Shown here: positions 40,278-64,000 of the stretch, piece by piece
Layout of the letters: every line of letters begins with the position of its first letter
How positions within the stretch are numbered: position 1 is the stretch's first letter
From: Anisakis pegreffii
Lineage: Eukaryota; Nematoda; Chromadorea; Rhabditida; Anisakidae
Direction of reading: 5' to 3'
DNA length: 64,000 nucleotides
Assembly (NCBI GenBank): GCA_035041965.1
Contig: JAPYMA010000553.1
Location: forward strand, 62,001-126,000
Position numbers and translations under genes: made by a program
The notes under the pieces: generated by a model
Told to the model about the DNA's origin: nothing
What the model saw: only the letters and a program-made list of their open reading frames with translations
Database searches by the model: none

Positions 40278-43200
40278 GGCGTTCGAAGAATATAATCCAA
40301 CATGTGTATTAATGCAATCGTTCGTTTAATTCTGTTACTGTTGTGTTAACGCTGTAACGAACAAATTTTTATTGTAACAGTTTAGTTTTTCAATTTCTTA
40401 TCGTATGATAATCGCATATACACACTGTTCTTCTGCTGATCTATTCCACTGATTTTGTTTGTTTTTAAACGGGTTTAAAGGCGTCGTTCATATGGTCTCA
40501 AGCTCTTCGAAAAACGACGAATGTTAGCAAGCGTAAGCCACTGAGAGAGAGAGCATGGCCAAGCGAGCAACGCTGCACTCGCTGTCGTAGATTATTCTGA
40601 TTGTGTGTAAGTCATCGATTTTGGGTGTTGTGCCAACTTGTAATTTCCTCTCTATTTGTACCTCGATATGATGTTGTTTGCTCGCTTCTCGCTTCTCGAT
40701 GCAGTCTAGGTGTAGATCTATAACAGCAACATCCATTTATCTGTCATAATTGACTCAACTCAGCCCCTTCAGCTGTGACTGCGATCATGCCCAACCTTGC
40801 CTCTGTCTGTATGGGTGTGTTTGTGTGTGTGTGTGTGTGTCTGTCTATGTGTATGTATCTATTTAGGTACATACCTACCTGTTTGTATCCTTATCTGCTC
40901 GGTCGGCCAGTCAGCTGATCGACTACACTGCATCACCTTGAAAGATAGATTCAGTTTGTGTGTGCCATCTGTTGCTTCATTACCAGCAAACTGATAAGAG
41001 GGAATTGACACCATTCACTGAATTATCATTACTATTGACACCTACTGTCGATTCGCTTCGAAGTCGTATAAAGAGTTCTATTTCTAGAAATGTTTTTATT
41101 CGTTATCACCGTTTGTTTTGTCAATACTACAATCGCTATGTGTTATATGTCTACCTCATTTCATTTCGCGTGTCTATTCAACGATGAATTATTTTCATAT
41201 GGCTTATCATTCAGTCGTATGAATATTTTTATATACTCTCTTCATTCATCTGCCCAGGGTTTACTTTCTTTTCAGTGTTCTTAAGCTCTCTTGATTTTCA
41301 AAAAAATTGATGGCATTTCGTCCGTATTCCGCCCAGTTCTTTATAAACATGAAAATTTCTATATAAAAGTAACAGTCTGTTGCACTAAATTTAATCGTTT
41401 TCAAGTGTGTGACGTGCTGAAGAATCTGAGTTTATTCCTCTTGGTAGAGTTTTGTTTACAGGGCAGGACAACCGGTACGCTACCTTCAACGCTTCACGAT
41501 CTTTTCTCTCCTCTGTTCTCTTTGTCGAACTCTGACGTTTCATATGAAAATGAACTCGGACCTCGCCTCTTTTTTGCCTTTTGTTAACGATTTTCTTTCA
41601 TCTGCTTGAGTTAATTAATTAATAATCTTTTGAGAGTTTTGTTTTGTCACTCTCGGAGCAGCAAGTCATTTCTAGTGAATTTTCAAAATTTATATGATTT
41701 TGATAATGATATCTTGTTTGATGATTGGAATGGTTGAATAGTAATCGCAATTGATTTGTTGTCTTCAAAATGAAGATGCAGATCGTTTGGAAGGGATCAG
41801 AGGACGTACATTTGAAGGCTGGAATTTGTTGGTTTGAATCGAGTCATGAAAAGGCGATAGGGTGCAAGAAGAAGATAACGTTTCGGTACGTGGACATCAT
41901 ATTTGAATGAATCACTTGGAGAACGTTTGGGCGTCGAGTTGATCCGAGTACATTCTTACGGGGTTTGCAACTCTCGACCCACACTTTTCCTAATACAATT
42001 TTTTTGTCGTTTTGTTTTCCTTTTTTGTTGATTTTTTGAGAGTTGTTTTTTGATGTTTGCTGTATATATGTATATATACATATATATATCTTTTATGTAA
42101 TGGGGTGCTTAATGAATCAGTTTATGATTGATTAAGTTGTGCTGATTTTATTTTGTTCCATTACATGAAAGTAATGACAAGTTGAATTTTATCAGTTTGA
42201 TGTGTTATTAGTGTACACATAAATACACTTCATTGCTACACAACCACAAATTTCACAGTCTCATTGATGCGATCAATGAATCGATTATATAATTCCTCAT
42301 AGTTTTGTTGCTGGTTTATTGTAGCTGCATTATGGAGTTGCGCAGTTTTGAGAGAGCCAGTTTAATGAATCCAGTGGTTGAGCTGTTCACCTATTGCATT
42401 TTTAGAAACGGTCGTGTAGCTTTGATTTGTTGTGTATTTTAAATTTTTAGTTTTGTTATGCGCACTGCGTCGATAGAGTAAACCGTTTTGTTAGACTTTA
42501 TATTATTGTCTTGCAGTTTTGTTTTGCTTACGATCAGTCAACCAGAGTTCTTTGTGAATGTTCTCTTTACAGTTTTCATCTGTTTGGTTCATTTTTTTCT
42601 GTCATTCAGTCCTTTTTTGCAGTTCACTTATCAGCTGATCGACTTAATAATTAACAAATTTATCCCTTACTTTAACATCTCTTCATCATATCTCCTTCTC
42701 TCACTCTCCTCAGTCTTCAAATATCATCCTTCCAAGAATGTGCAATATAAGTCATGAATTCGTCGGTTAAACGAACAGATCCGAGTGAACGACCACTTCA
42801 CTGCAAGAAGTCGATCTTTTTCAAAAAGTTTGTCGGTTGAACTTGTTAGTTTTCCCCTTCCTGCAGTTGCGTTGACGCAGTGCGACTTTATCGAAATGTG
42901 AACACTCGAGATGAGCAATTGATTGTGCGCTATATAAATGAGATGTGACTGTGTTCGTTCAAAAGAGTTTGTTGTTCTTGTCTTTTTTTTTGTGATTTAT
43001 GCACTCCAATAAATGCTCCTTCTGTTTTGTTCTCATTACATCACACAGTATGGCATTCCTTTAATTTTGGTTTATCATTGGTGCTTCTTTACGGAGGGGT
43101 GTAGGCAGGATACTAACTCATAAATACGCTGAATTCCATGTCAATTTTATGGCCTAATGTGCGATAAGGATAGTGTAATACGTGGAGACGAGCACGCCAT

Positions 43201-43599
43201 TGAAAAACAGTAGCTCCGCCATTGCTGATCTGCTGAAAAAGAAAATGTCTGGTTCGCTGAAAAAAATACTATTGCTAGTAGCGAAACACTACCTGAACTG
43301 CTGATTAAACAAAATTATTTTGCTATTCACTAGTTTGAAACCTTTCCTCAAAATTTGCAATTGCACCACGTATTCATATGCGAAAAAAACCTCATTAGAC
43401 CATTAAACAGCAGAAGATTTTTATTGTGTCATTCAGCAACAGATAATCAATTCAGCAGTAAGTGCCAATCATCAATAAAAGCAAACTCCAGCGATGAGAA
43501 AATAACCGAACAACGATAACGAAATTCAAAGACAAAGAGCAGTCAATTGGCAGACAATTCACATTATACTTTCTTATTCTCTGGAAAGAATATCAACAC
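40278..43599. other. 3' flank of FOXO and intergenic DNA
   Basis: It contains the FOXO 3' untranslated region. Simple-sequence runs are present: (TG)n around 40815-40838 and TATATA motifs near 42063-42090. Open frames such as 40797-40994 follow those runs and are not genes. T-rich segments dominate 41.0-42.7 kb. No further gene is seen. Confidence 0.45.
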
Positions 43600-45070
43600 G
43601 CTGAGCATTTCGTCTGAAATTCTGGATCGTTTGGATCTTATCTTATCGCTTACTTCAGCCTCCTTAAATGAAAATTAGCGATCATCACACCTATACGTGG
43701 GAAAGATTCTGAAATAAACCACATATCTACCATCTCATCGTATTAAATTGCTCAATTTCTGAAGTTTTGGAGAAAATAACTGCAACCAAACTGAGAAACC
43801 ATTTTACAATGGCCATCTTATTTTTACTAAAGGTCTTCCAGATTGCGACTTCATGCTCTCCAACAATTTACAAACTATATATAATTTCATAAAGCTGAAG
43901 AATTTTTTTGTGCTAGAGTCAAAGTGGAACCGCACTTTCTGAATGGAACCGCATTTCCCTTTCCAATGTGCCTTTCTGGACAGGAGATCAATCACTGCGG
44001 TTCCACTTTGACCCTGGCAAAGTTGGATATCTCATCTAGACGAGAAAGGCTACACCGACACTACATATTTTGACTTCAGAAAAGCGTCTGATTCGGTATC
44101 CATACCTAAATTATACTTGAAGTTAAGGGCGTACGAAGTTGTCTGTCCAGTTGAAACAGAGACTTACAAACCGTTTTCAATCAGTACAAGTTACTGATTC
44201 GTTCAGCTCATCAGAGTACATCAACAGTGGTGTTCCTCAAGGTTCTTTTGACCTTCTTATTTCTACTAAAAGTCTTCCTTGCGCCTTCACGCTCTCCAAC
44301 AATTTACAAACTATATGTAATCTCATAAACGAATAGTTATCCGGTTGGCTTGTACCGCTAACATCAAAGCAAACGAAATTGATTAGAATCGGTAAGAACA
44401 ATCTAATAACCCCTCAACATCCAGAACAAAGAATTAGTTCCACCTTCATTCATCCAAAATCAAGGCGTCATAAGCAACTCAAATTAAAATTCATCACCAT
44501 ATTTCCAGCGTAACCGAAAAAGCTAACGCCAGGGTATCATTTACATTGAGAACGTTCAGCTTCATCATCTTATCCATACTAAGCAAAGTACGTAACCTGA
44601 ATTCGCCCACCCTACAATATACCTCTTCCGCTTGGTCTTTCACTGATCAATACGGTGATAAACGCTAAGTGAAAAATGTTCAAAGGGGATATACACGTTT
44701 CAACTTTAAGGAGCACTGTGGGAATTTCAATAACGTATCCGAATGCCAGGCGAAGTTATCAATATCAGGAATAAAAGCATTAGAAGTGCGAAGATTCTGT
44801 GTTGATCTTTGAACAACCTACAACATCGGGTTGATCTCCCAGTGGAAGAACTTTTCGAATTCTCTTCAAGCAGTGAACGATTCCGTTAAAGTTGCCGTCA
44901 AGCATTGCAAACGAAACATGACAAAACTCGCTTTCGCAAATAGAATCGTTAGAGCCTGGAATCTACCCTCTCAATATGTTGTCTCCTCACAACTTCTCCA
45001 AATAACACTCGCATCAATTCCACCATATGAAATCGACCTCTCATCCCTGTTAAAATTTCGTTAGCTGTTT
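43600..45070 (+). mobile_element. decayed non-LTR retrotransposon (LINE, CR1/L2-like reverse transcriptase)
   Basis: Fragments of one reverse transcriptase lie in order in shifting frames. They are a finger-region match (about 43.68-43.80 kb, with ISEVLEKITATKLRNHF in one frame), then palm motif A (YFDFRKASDSVSIPKLYLKL, about 44.07-44.12 kb). Next come LTNRFQSVQVTDSFSS and SGVPQGS (44.14-44.25 kb), and then late RT/C-terminal segments (NLKF, VTEKANARVSFTLR, LNSPTLQY). The C-terminal segment DLISQWKNFSNSLQAVND ends at LLKFR and a stop at 45062-45064. The catalytic YxDD box is not visible; after VPQGS the sequence diverges, consistent with a deletion. Several frameshifts and stops show it is dead. 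A short segment is duplicated (43829-43881 and 44261-44330, both with CTCTCCAACAATTTACAAAC). Confidence 0.85.
43918..44012. mobile_element. 95-bp inverted-repeat element inside the dead LINE
   Basis: Perfect 17-base ends, GTCAAAGTGGAACCGCA at 43918-43934 and its complement at 43996-44012, flank a 61-base interior that holds another copy of TGGAACCGCA. It separates the RT finger region from the palm region of the LINE. The short duplicated LINE segment lies just to its left. It is therefore a later insertion or rearrangement product; no clear target duplication was found. Confidence 0.75.
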
Positions 45071-47296
45071 GACAAGGTGAGAGAGAGGAATCGAAAGAAG
45101 ATGCCACTTCACTCACCTATTTTTAATCATTCTCATTTTACTGATTCAGTGATATATGTAATTTGATTTTTTTCTCTTTTTTCAACCTTTGTACTCACTC
45201 TCCCCAGCACCAATCAACATATTGTAATCACTCGCAGTTAACATAGACGCACGTATTATCATGCGAATAAATACCGATCACATCTTTTCTCAGCGAGAAC
45301 GAAAGTGAAGAGAACATCATTGCACTTCCACCCAGCTTATTGAAAGCAAAATAGTGATCTCAGACGGAATGCTAGTGGTGCACTCAAAGCAAACATTCCA
45401 AATATGATTGAATATTCAACTTCAAACCGTTCGAAAGAGTACGAGTTCGCTAAGTTCGAAGTCAATGCAGTGTTACAGTGCAAATATGTATTTACATAGC
45501 CTCAATGTTGGAAAAAATATACATTCACTTGCAGATGAACAGATAAGCGGAAGTGGTTCGCTAAAGCGCTAACGTTCGCGAAAAAGTAGCTCACTGAAGT
45601 GCTATCCAACGGCAGTAACGGAAACTATCGTTAGAAAATCTCGCTATTTGAAAACAATAGTGCGCTATTGCCCATCTTTGGTAATGACTATTGTGCTGAT
45701 ACGGTTGAAAATTAAGTAGCATTTCAAAGTTATAATCTCTGACTGCCAAGCAGCATATCAAGACTACACAAAAATCATGCGAATGCAATTCATTGCCATC
45801 TGCTTCAATCAAATTAGGCTTAGGCCTTGATTGACCGAATTTGCCAGGGTGTTTTTATACTTCATTGGTGGGATTTAATCACATCGCTTTTGGGGTAATA
45901 TATGTTTACGAAACGAAAAGCAAACATCTCACGATAAACTTGCATGGATCGAATATCTGTATGAATCGATAAGACATAATTCTCCTGAAATATTAACTCT
46001 CATGAAATCTTTAAGCGACTTGATATGACAACAACCATTCACATCGTTTTTTAAATTAGTCTTTATTTAAGTGTCACTATTACTGCTGTATGCCTTGAAA
46101 ACTTAGTAACACAAAGTGCCTCAAAGCCAGAAAAATTCCATGCTATTCGAAATACTTTCTTTGCTTTTTGTAGTCCGCTTTCCAATGATGGAGAAAGCTT
46201 CGTAAATTCCAAACCCTGATGACAGAGCACGTTTACTGGGTTACGGACTTCTGAAGCCGTGAACTGTCTCGTGAATTCATTTTAATGTGAGATGCTAAAA
46301 GGAGTTTTGCTAACTCATTTAATGCAATAGTTTTCCATAAAATTAAAAAGAGCAAACGAGCACATTCGCAGCCACTTTGAACACCTAACAACAAGAAGCG
46401 GCTAACATGCACCCACACTACTAGTCTCACTTCAAAAAAAAAAACGTGACCTGCCGTTCAAAGTTATCATATTTGGATGATTATTGTTGAATTTCAGCCG
46501 TTAACTGTGAAGTCGCTCATTGTGAATGACTGCCTAAGGTTGCTGGATTTTTTAACCACTGAGCTGGTTCACTATGGGTGGTCGTTCGCATCCGAAATCA
46601 CGTTGGTTACTAACTACCGTAATGCTCAATGGGTTAATAACTTGATGAACAAAAGCTGACACTGTTCAGATTCAAGACAGTCCTACTAAATTTGCTCTTA
46701 TGCCAATTCAAACTTTCACTAAATTTGCTTGCAGATCCTTCCGCCAAGCACAATTCAGACATATCTTATCTAAATGAAAAAGAAGCCGTTAAGTTGTTAT
46801 CTTCTCAATGTTATTACTAGCCAAACGACAAAAGTTTATTATATACAACGAGAGTGGATGAAATGATAAATGAACTTCTTTTTTTTTAATCGAAGAAATG
46901 AAAAACAGATTCATCGAATAAAGATACAATTAGAACTGATCAGCGAAAATGACCTCCTAATAAGATTTTCATTATTCTCACATCGATTTTGCTATTTAAA
47001 AATATCTCAACTTGCTAGCGTTCGAAGGAAATTAACAACTCCATCACAATAAACATTCAAAAATGAAACAATACAAACATGCTAACTCTTAATCAGATCA
47101 ATGTGCTTATTTGAAAGCGACATACAAAATAAACAACAAATTGACAAAATACAAAGAAGGCGCCATGTATGAACAATACAACACAATCCACAGTTGTTGT
47201 TCGGCTTCTTCTGGTTAAGATTACTCTTTATAAGAGCACACCGAACGCAGATTGTTTACATAATGGTTATTATTTGATTGTCGATTCAAACAGCAT
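45071..47296. other. intergenic DNA and 3' flank of the AMPK gene
   Basis: No gene can be supported. The segment next to 47297 must include the AMPK 3' untranslated region (minus strand). Frames at 45591-45812, 46233-46430 and 46477-46659 are short and without homology that I recognise. Confidence 0.4.
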
Positions 47297-58935
<11,639 letters not shown>

Positions 58936-59538
58936 ACGACAATTGACCAAGCGACAACTGTCAGCACGACGTTTAGCCAACACGTAGTCGGTCACACAAA
59001 CTTCGTTTGGCTTTGCTTTTTGAGCAATGCGAACGCACGATCACCATTCTGTGTGTGTAATATAAAATGCAGATTATGTGATATATTTTGAGTGTTTATC
59101 ATTGTTTTATCATTTTTACGCGTGGTACGTTCGTGATGTTACTAATCAGTGAACTTAATTGAGCAGTTGAGGATTATTGGGTGCTTTTGCTAACAATGGG
59201 CTTCATCGCACAGTTATAACTGCTCGTGTGCTCACAAGCTTAACAAAAGTTGAAGCCCTTACGCTAGCCTCATCACTGGACTAAGCTTATGTCTGAACTT
59301 AGGCACTCTCCTGATTTGACTTCGAATTGCATTAATACATATGGGGCAAAGTGATTATATAAGCGCATGCGCGCATTGGCGCCCGTTATCAGCAAAAATG
59401 CCGATTATTGATGATATTCATGTTGCTCAAAAAGCGAACCTAGACGAAGTTTGTGTGACCGTGACATCAAAATGGTCAAATATCGACTACTTGTTGGTCA
59501 AATATCGTGCTGACAGTTGTCGATTGGTCATATGTCGT
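58936..59538. mobile_element. 603-bp element with about 100-bp inverted ends
   Basis: The left arm (58936-59027) and the complement of the right arm (59423-59538) share CGACAACTGTCAGCACGA, then CAA-CA-GTAGTCG, GTCACACAAACTTCGT and CTTTTTGAGCAA. The right arm carries an extra segment of about 25 bases with another TTTGACCA unit. No transposase; the open frame 59341-59646 merely runs through the right arm. It is a MITE or a relic of a DNA transposon; a related single arm occurs near 63.56 kb. Confidence 0.75.
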
Positions 59539-62500
59539 AGACCCATTCCAAAGGTGGAACAAATAATGACATCAAAATGCATCTGGAAACCGCAGAAATC
59601 ACTTGAGTGCAATTTGGAGCCTAATCTGCTTGAAGTAGACAGCTGAAACCTGTTTTAAAATTCAATGGAGCTGACTTGAATTTCCGTAATTCAACAGGTC
59701 GCCTGCGTATTTCACCTCATATGGCTCAGTACTTACCCACCAGTAATCCTACAGTTTAGGTCAACGACGAAAGGGATATGTCTTGACGCATATATAACGC
59801 GCAGCTTAAGTTTAGTTTTAAGCTTAAGTTGAGGCTTAGACTTAGGCTTGGGCCCAGATTACGGCACGTGGTGTTAAGTCACACCCCTTTCTTCGCTGAC
59901 CAAAACTGCAGGATTACCCCACTGCACTCCTTTTCCTGTTTATGTGTTAAAATTCGTCAAAAACCTAGTCTCATGATCTCACCACTCGATGCGAATCAAA
60001 CTCATTTTGCCAACGCTCCTCGAGCTTCCGACTAACACGTCTCAGCAAAGCAAGACGTGTAAGAGTGATTAATTCGAAATATTACCTTTCTACATTTGTG
60101 TGTGTAAGTTTGTAAATTGGCAGGTCTTGAAAGTAAGCTAGATGTGGAATTGAACGAAGTGGTACCATCACCATTCGATGTTTCTGGCCGACTGGGAAGT
60201 TGACTTAGACTTGGGGGGAGGGGAAATCCCCTTTGCAAACTAATTCCTTAATTAATTCCATTCTTTCATCAATGCCGACAGGAAAAATTCTTTATCACTT
60301 AAGGCAGTCCGCGAAAATGTTGACCACAAAACAACAATAATGCTATTAAACAATTACATTTTACCGTAAATTAAGACATTTTTATTCACTACACGAAGAG
60401 TAACTCAGAAGTGAAAAATATAACAAAGACTTATCAACCAGTCGATAAGAGCGACTCGCAATCTCCAAAAATTTGACGAATTAAATAAGCTGATAGCTTG
60501 CTGAGGCTGCATCACCATGTTTACCAGAGACAACTTTTAAAAAATAGTAAAAAAAGATGAAAAGTAGTACGCTGATTGGATATTCCGATGGCCTATCAGA
60601 AAAAGGAAATCGCGATTTAACGAAACGTAACTTCTAAATGTGTAAAAACCATAAAATTTGGCGAAGAAACAACAAAACTCAAAGCAACATTGCAATTCTG
60701 AGTGGGCGCCTGAGGTACCTAATGATCATTTGATAATACAACAATTATATCGTGGTGCTTTATTACTCAGTTAAATTGTTAATCTTTTCAACTCTTCAAT
60801 CTGAGCAATTTTTTTCGCTGTAAAAGTGGTAACACGTAGCGAGCAATGCGGATTAAAGCAAATACATCTCTTCTCATAACACGTGCTTGAAATGCTCGAA
60901 AAAATTCTCAGATGCTGGTTGTGAGTCATTTTACAATGGCGAATTCAAGAAATAAAGATCCAGTTGAAAATTCAATGATTCTCCGATCAATGTTTGCAAA
61001 TAATGTACCAAGCTGATCAACAACGAACATACTGTATCACCATTGCATACTGTTAAGACTATTAATAATAGGATGAAAAAGCATAATGCTATTCGCCTAC
61101 AGATACAACAAAAATCAAAAGCAATTTCGAAAAATATGTGAAAGTTTTTTTTGAAAAATGACCCCCATAAAACCACAATATTTTGAAAAATGACTCTCAT
61201 TTAAAGGTTTATTGTGGAATATATAACTGTTGCGCTTAGTGGGTAAACGAAGTTGAAAAGCTGAAGAGAACAGTGACGTTACACTAATAACAATTTGATT
61301 GATGCATTATTGAAAGCAGGTAAATGTGGTAACTGTTTGAGAGCTACAATAAAACAAAACAAAATTTTATATGCTAAAAACAGATCAACTGCCAAAGAAT
61401 GACTATAAATGAAACAGTATCGTTCAATCAGCGAGTTTCTAGTTGAGCTCCAGTCATGAAACTTCGACTGAGTGATTCAGCTCGCGAAGCAATTCGACGA
61501 TATCGCTGACTCAAACTCATCATTTCATCATGTAACGAATGCAAAAGTGTCACATATCGTTCTGATTTTGATAACTGAAAATTTCCAATTATCTATCATC
61601 ATGTTCAAAAATTCACGTCGCGATAATCACTAACTGTTCTCCGAATAATCGTTTTTCTCAAACCCAACAAAGTGTTTCCGACGTATCGCAAAGAATTTCG
61701 AAATATTTCAAAGAAAAACCACCGATTAATTCGGTTTACTTTTTCAGCCGTTTCGAATATGTGAATGATCAATTTGATCTACTTACACAAGAACTTCATC
61801 TTACATTCGATAATAAATTAACTGAGAGTAGAAAATAGAGAATAAACAAATATGCATACATGGTTGTTGATGAGACGAAGTTTTTCTGGAGACAGCATCA
61901 AATTGGCATCCTCGAGACGTGCAAGAAGAGATTCCTGCGTATTTCTACAATCGTCAATGTGCACTGATCAATAACATTGAGATTTGATTCTCATACGGAA
62001 ATGAGAACGTTACATGAATGAATATGCAATTCATATCTTATACTTACAACACAAACGTTACCAAAAATACTGGTATCGAATGCACTTCTGAAAGATACTG
62101 CGCTACAAAACTCGAGCATGATACAAAATTAGTTTATCAGTAAACAATAATTATGAATTCACTCGATTCAACGGTGAATTGTACCAAATTCACATAATTA
62201 TAAAATTTTCTGGGCCGATCATTTATACCCAAACCTACACTCACACAATCCGACTCTTTTTATTGCATGGTGTCGCAAAATCGTGTAGCTGCTGATACTT
62301 CATACATATCATTTCAAATGCAGCCATTCAAGTTTTTGCATTTATTCCAAATATGAACACAGTTTCGTGATGTGATAAAAAGTTCTTTTTAATGCTCACA
62401 GCAATCTAATATTAATGAACATCATACCACAAACAGTTCAATTAGCAATGAATCGAGTTTTAGATACGGCGTTAATGATGCAAAATAAATGACAAACAAA

Positions 62501-63560
62501 ACTGAGGAAAGACAGAGTCATTTACTAACTTTAATTGGCAAAACCATGCATAAATTCAAAATGATACATGGCAACGTACAATAATTCAGCAAGTAGAACC
62601 GCTGTTGAATTGCTCCACAGAGCTAGGTCACTAGACTGAGCCATAGTCGATTTTCAACGCTTTTCAATGAGTAATTTGAATCCACAACATAAAATTCGCG
62701 TAAAACAAACAACACTGACGCCACCGTACCGAGCATTCACTGCGTTTGATTGACGGCTTTATTCTCCATTCCTCAAAGTAGCTATTGTCGATATCATTTT
62801 ATTGAGGCCAACAAGCTGTTCTTAAAAGCACACGGTTGACGTTCTCAAAGCTAACCAATGACCATAAGAGAGTGCCAATTTTTAAATTGTACATAAATGG
62901 TGACAACTATTATAAAAAGTTATCAGCAAAAATGGATGACTGAACGTGCAAATGAATGGTATGGAGATGATTTGTCGGACAGTTTCCCTTGCGCTGAAAG
63001 AATTCAAACGGCAAGAAATCGGTTGCAGCAAGCGTACAGTTGAAAAATAGTTTACAGTTGAACGATAGAGTTAATGTGGCTTTAAAAAGCAGGTGGCACG
63101 ATAGCACAGATTTATGGCTAGGTTCGGGATCAGAACCAAATTTTTGCCCATGTTTACGCTCAGCTTTGTTTATCAGCAATAGCTAAAACATAACCATGCC
63201 TAATAAAACACTACCTATGGGTACTTTCTTATTTGAGATCATACTAATATTATAAATACAATGAAATGAATCAATATTAATATATTCAGACCGCTCCTTC
63301 ACAGTAACATCAAAGAGTGCTAACTGAGGATTGTTTGGTTAGGACGATCCGTTGCACGAATAGGTTTGTTCACTGGCACTTTTCCTTTTCAACTCTACGC
63401 TTCCTCCAACCAGTTTCTTGCAGTTTGAATCATTTCAGTTAAATAAATCAAGAGAAACTGCCCGATCAAGAGAAAAAATCTTGTCTGTACCACCATCATG
63501 AATATCTTCATTACATTCACAGCTCTAAGGTTGTACACTATAGAGGTAGATGCGCATACA
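59539..63560. other. intergenic, no gene seen
   Basis: AT-rich DNA with only short unsupported frames (for example 60931-61200 and 62910-63179 minus). Around 59.81-59.86 kb there is a run of TTAAG/CTTAGG-type near-repeats. No RNA gene was recognised. Confidence 0.4.
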
Positions 63561-63640
63561 AATCGCTCAAAAAGCGAACCGAAACGAAATTTGTTGACCG
63601 ACCACGTAATTGCAATTGTCGCTAGGGCATTTGTCGGTCA
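63561..63640. repeat. single-arm copy of the 59-kb inverted-repeat element
   Basis: CGCTCAAAAAGCGAACCGAA and the following CGAAATTTGTTGACCGACCA align with the right arm of the 58.9-59.5 kb element (TTGCTCAAAAAGCGAACCTA, then GACGAAGTTTG). Further TTGTCGGTCA motifs follow. Whether a second arm lies beyond the window cannot be seen. Confidence 0.55.
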
Positions 63641-64000
63641 CCCAGTTGAGAAACAATCCGCAGATTCTTGAATGTGCATGATTGTAAGAGCAAATCTAAC
63701 TCTCTACTAGATAATTGCCGAACGCGTGATCCTTGGAATTGTCGGGGTACTGTTTGATTATTCGTATCGCTGGAAATGTTCTCTCCATTGCTATCCCCTC
63801 CTCCTCTTTCGAGTCATTTCATTCCATTCTTTGTTATCCTTTTTTATTTGCTTGTCTGGACTTACACCCCTTTCCAGTGAAGGGGTCCTTCGAGAAGAAG
63901 GTAGGTAGGCTCTTAGGGAGCAGGGGAAAGGGCCCAAGGGAGGGGTTGAAATCATGGATAAAGAGGTATGCATCATTCTTTCTCGACCAAGAGTAGGCGA
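63641..64000. other. right edge, nothing identifiable
   Basis: The sequence turns GC-richer and purine-rich at about 63.89-63.96 kb (GGGAGCAGGGGAAAGGGCCC). A frame at 63733-63996 reads through it without recognisable homology. It may be the start of another repeat. Confidence 0.3.

Noticed and set aside
40797..40994. Cys/Val-rich frame
   Set aside because: Produced by a (TG)n simple repeat.
59341..59646. 101-codon plus-strand frame
   Set aside because: It runs through the right arm of the inverted-repeat element and shares no protein features; explained by the repeat.

Overview
The window is AT-rich eukaryotic DNA from a nematode. The evidence is three interrupted genes whose spliced products are recognisably nematode-type: a secreted class-2 semaphorin (MAB-20 type), a DAF-16-type FOXO factor with two alternative 'front halves' of the forkhead domain, and an AAK-type AMPK alpha catalytic subunit. 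Introns run from 44 bases (intron 2 of the partial gene excluded) to several kilobases and the intergenic DNA is rich in decayed transposons, so this looks like a chromadorean with a looser genome than Caenorhabditis. The species cannot be named from the sequence.

Layout. Bases 1-308 (+) hold the last two exons of an unrecognised gene. Bases 1535-7455 (+) hold the semaphorin: 14 exons and a 693-residue precursor with signal peptide, sema, PSI and Ig domains. From 7.5 to 28 kb I find no recognisable conserved gene; this stretch holds repeats, a 113-base near-perfect foldback (16924-17036), dispersed repeat copies and one orphan 208-codon open frame on the minus strand (20754-21380). Bases 28400-40277 (+) hold FOXO: long isoform (636 residues) and short isoform (539 residues), which use different first exons and different N-terminal forkhead halves, then share six exons. 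Bases 40278-47296 contain low-complexity DNA and a dead non-LTR retrotransposon (about 43.6-45.07 kb) that was itself invaded by a small inverted-repeat element. Bases 47297-57829 (-) hold AMPK alpha: 15 exons, 563 residues. Its 5.76-kb ninth intron is packed with transposon insertions and a block of overlapping long open frames. The remaining right end (57.8-64 kb) is intergenic and contains an inverted-repeat element near 59 kb with a related copy near 63.6 kb.

How the genes relate. AMPK alpha and FOXO act in the same energy and stress-response pathway: in C. elegans AMPK phosphorylates DAF-16, and insulin/Akt signalling phosphorylates RxRxxS/T sites, which are visible here in both FOXO isoforms. 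Here the two genes are convergent neighbours about 7 kb apart. The semaphorin is a secreted guidance/epidermal morphogenesis cue with no obvious functional tie to them. All exon models were derived by eye from conserved protein sequence, GT/AG sites and reading phase; each of the three complete models closes exactly in frame from ATG to stop.
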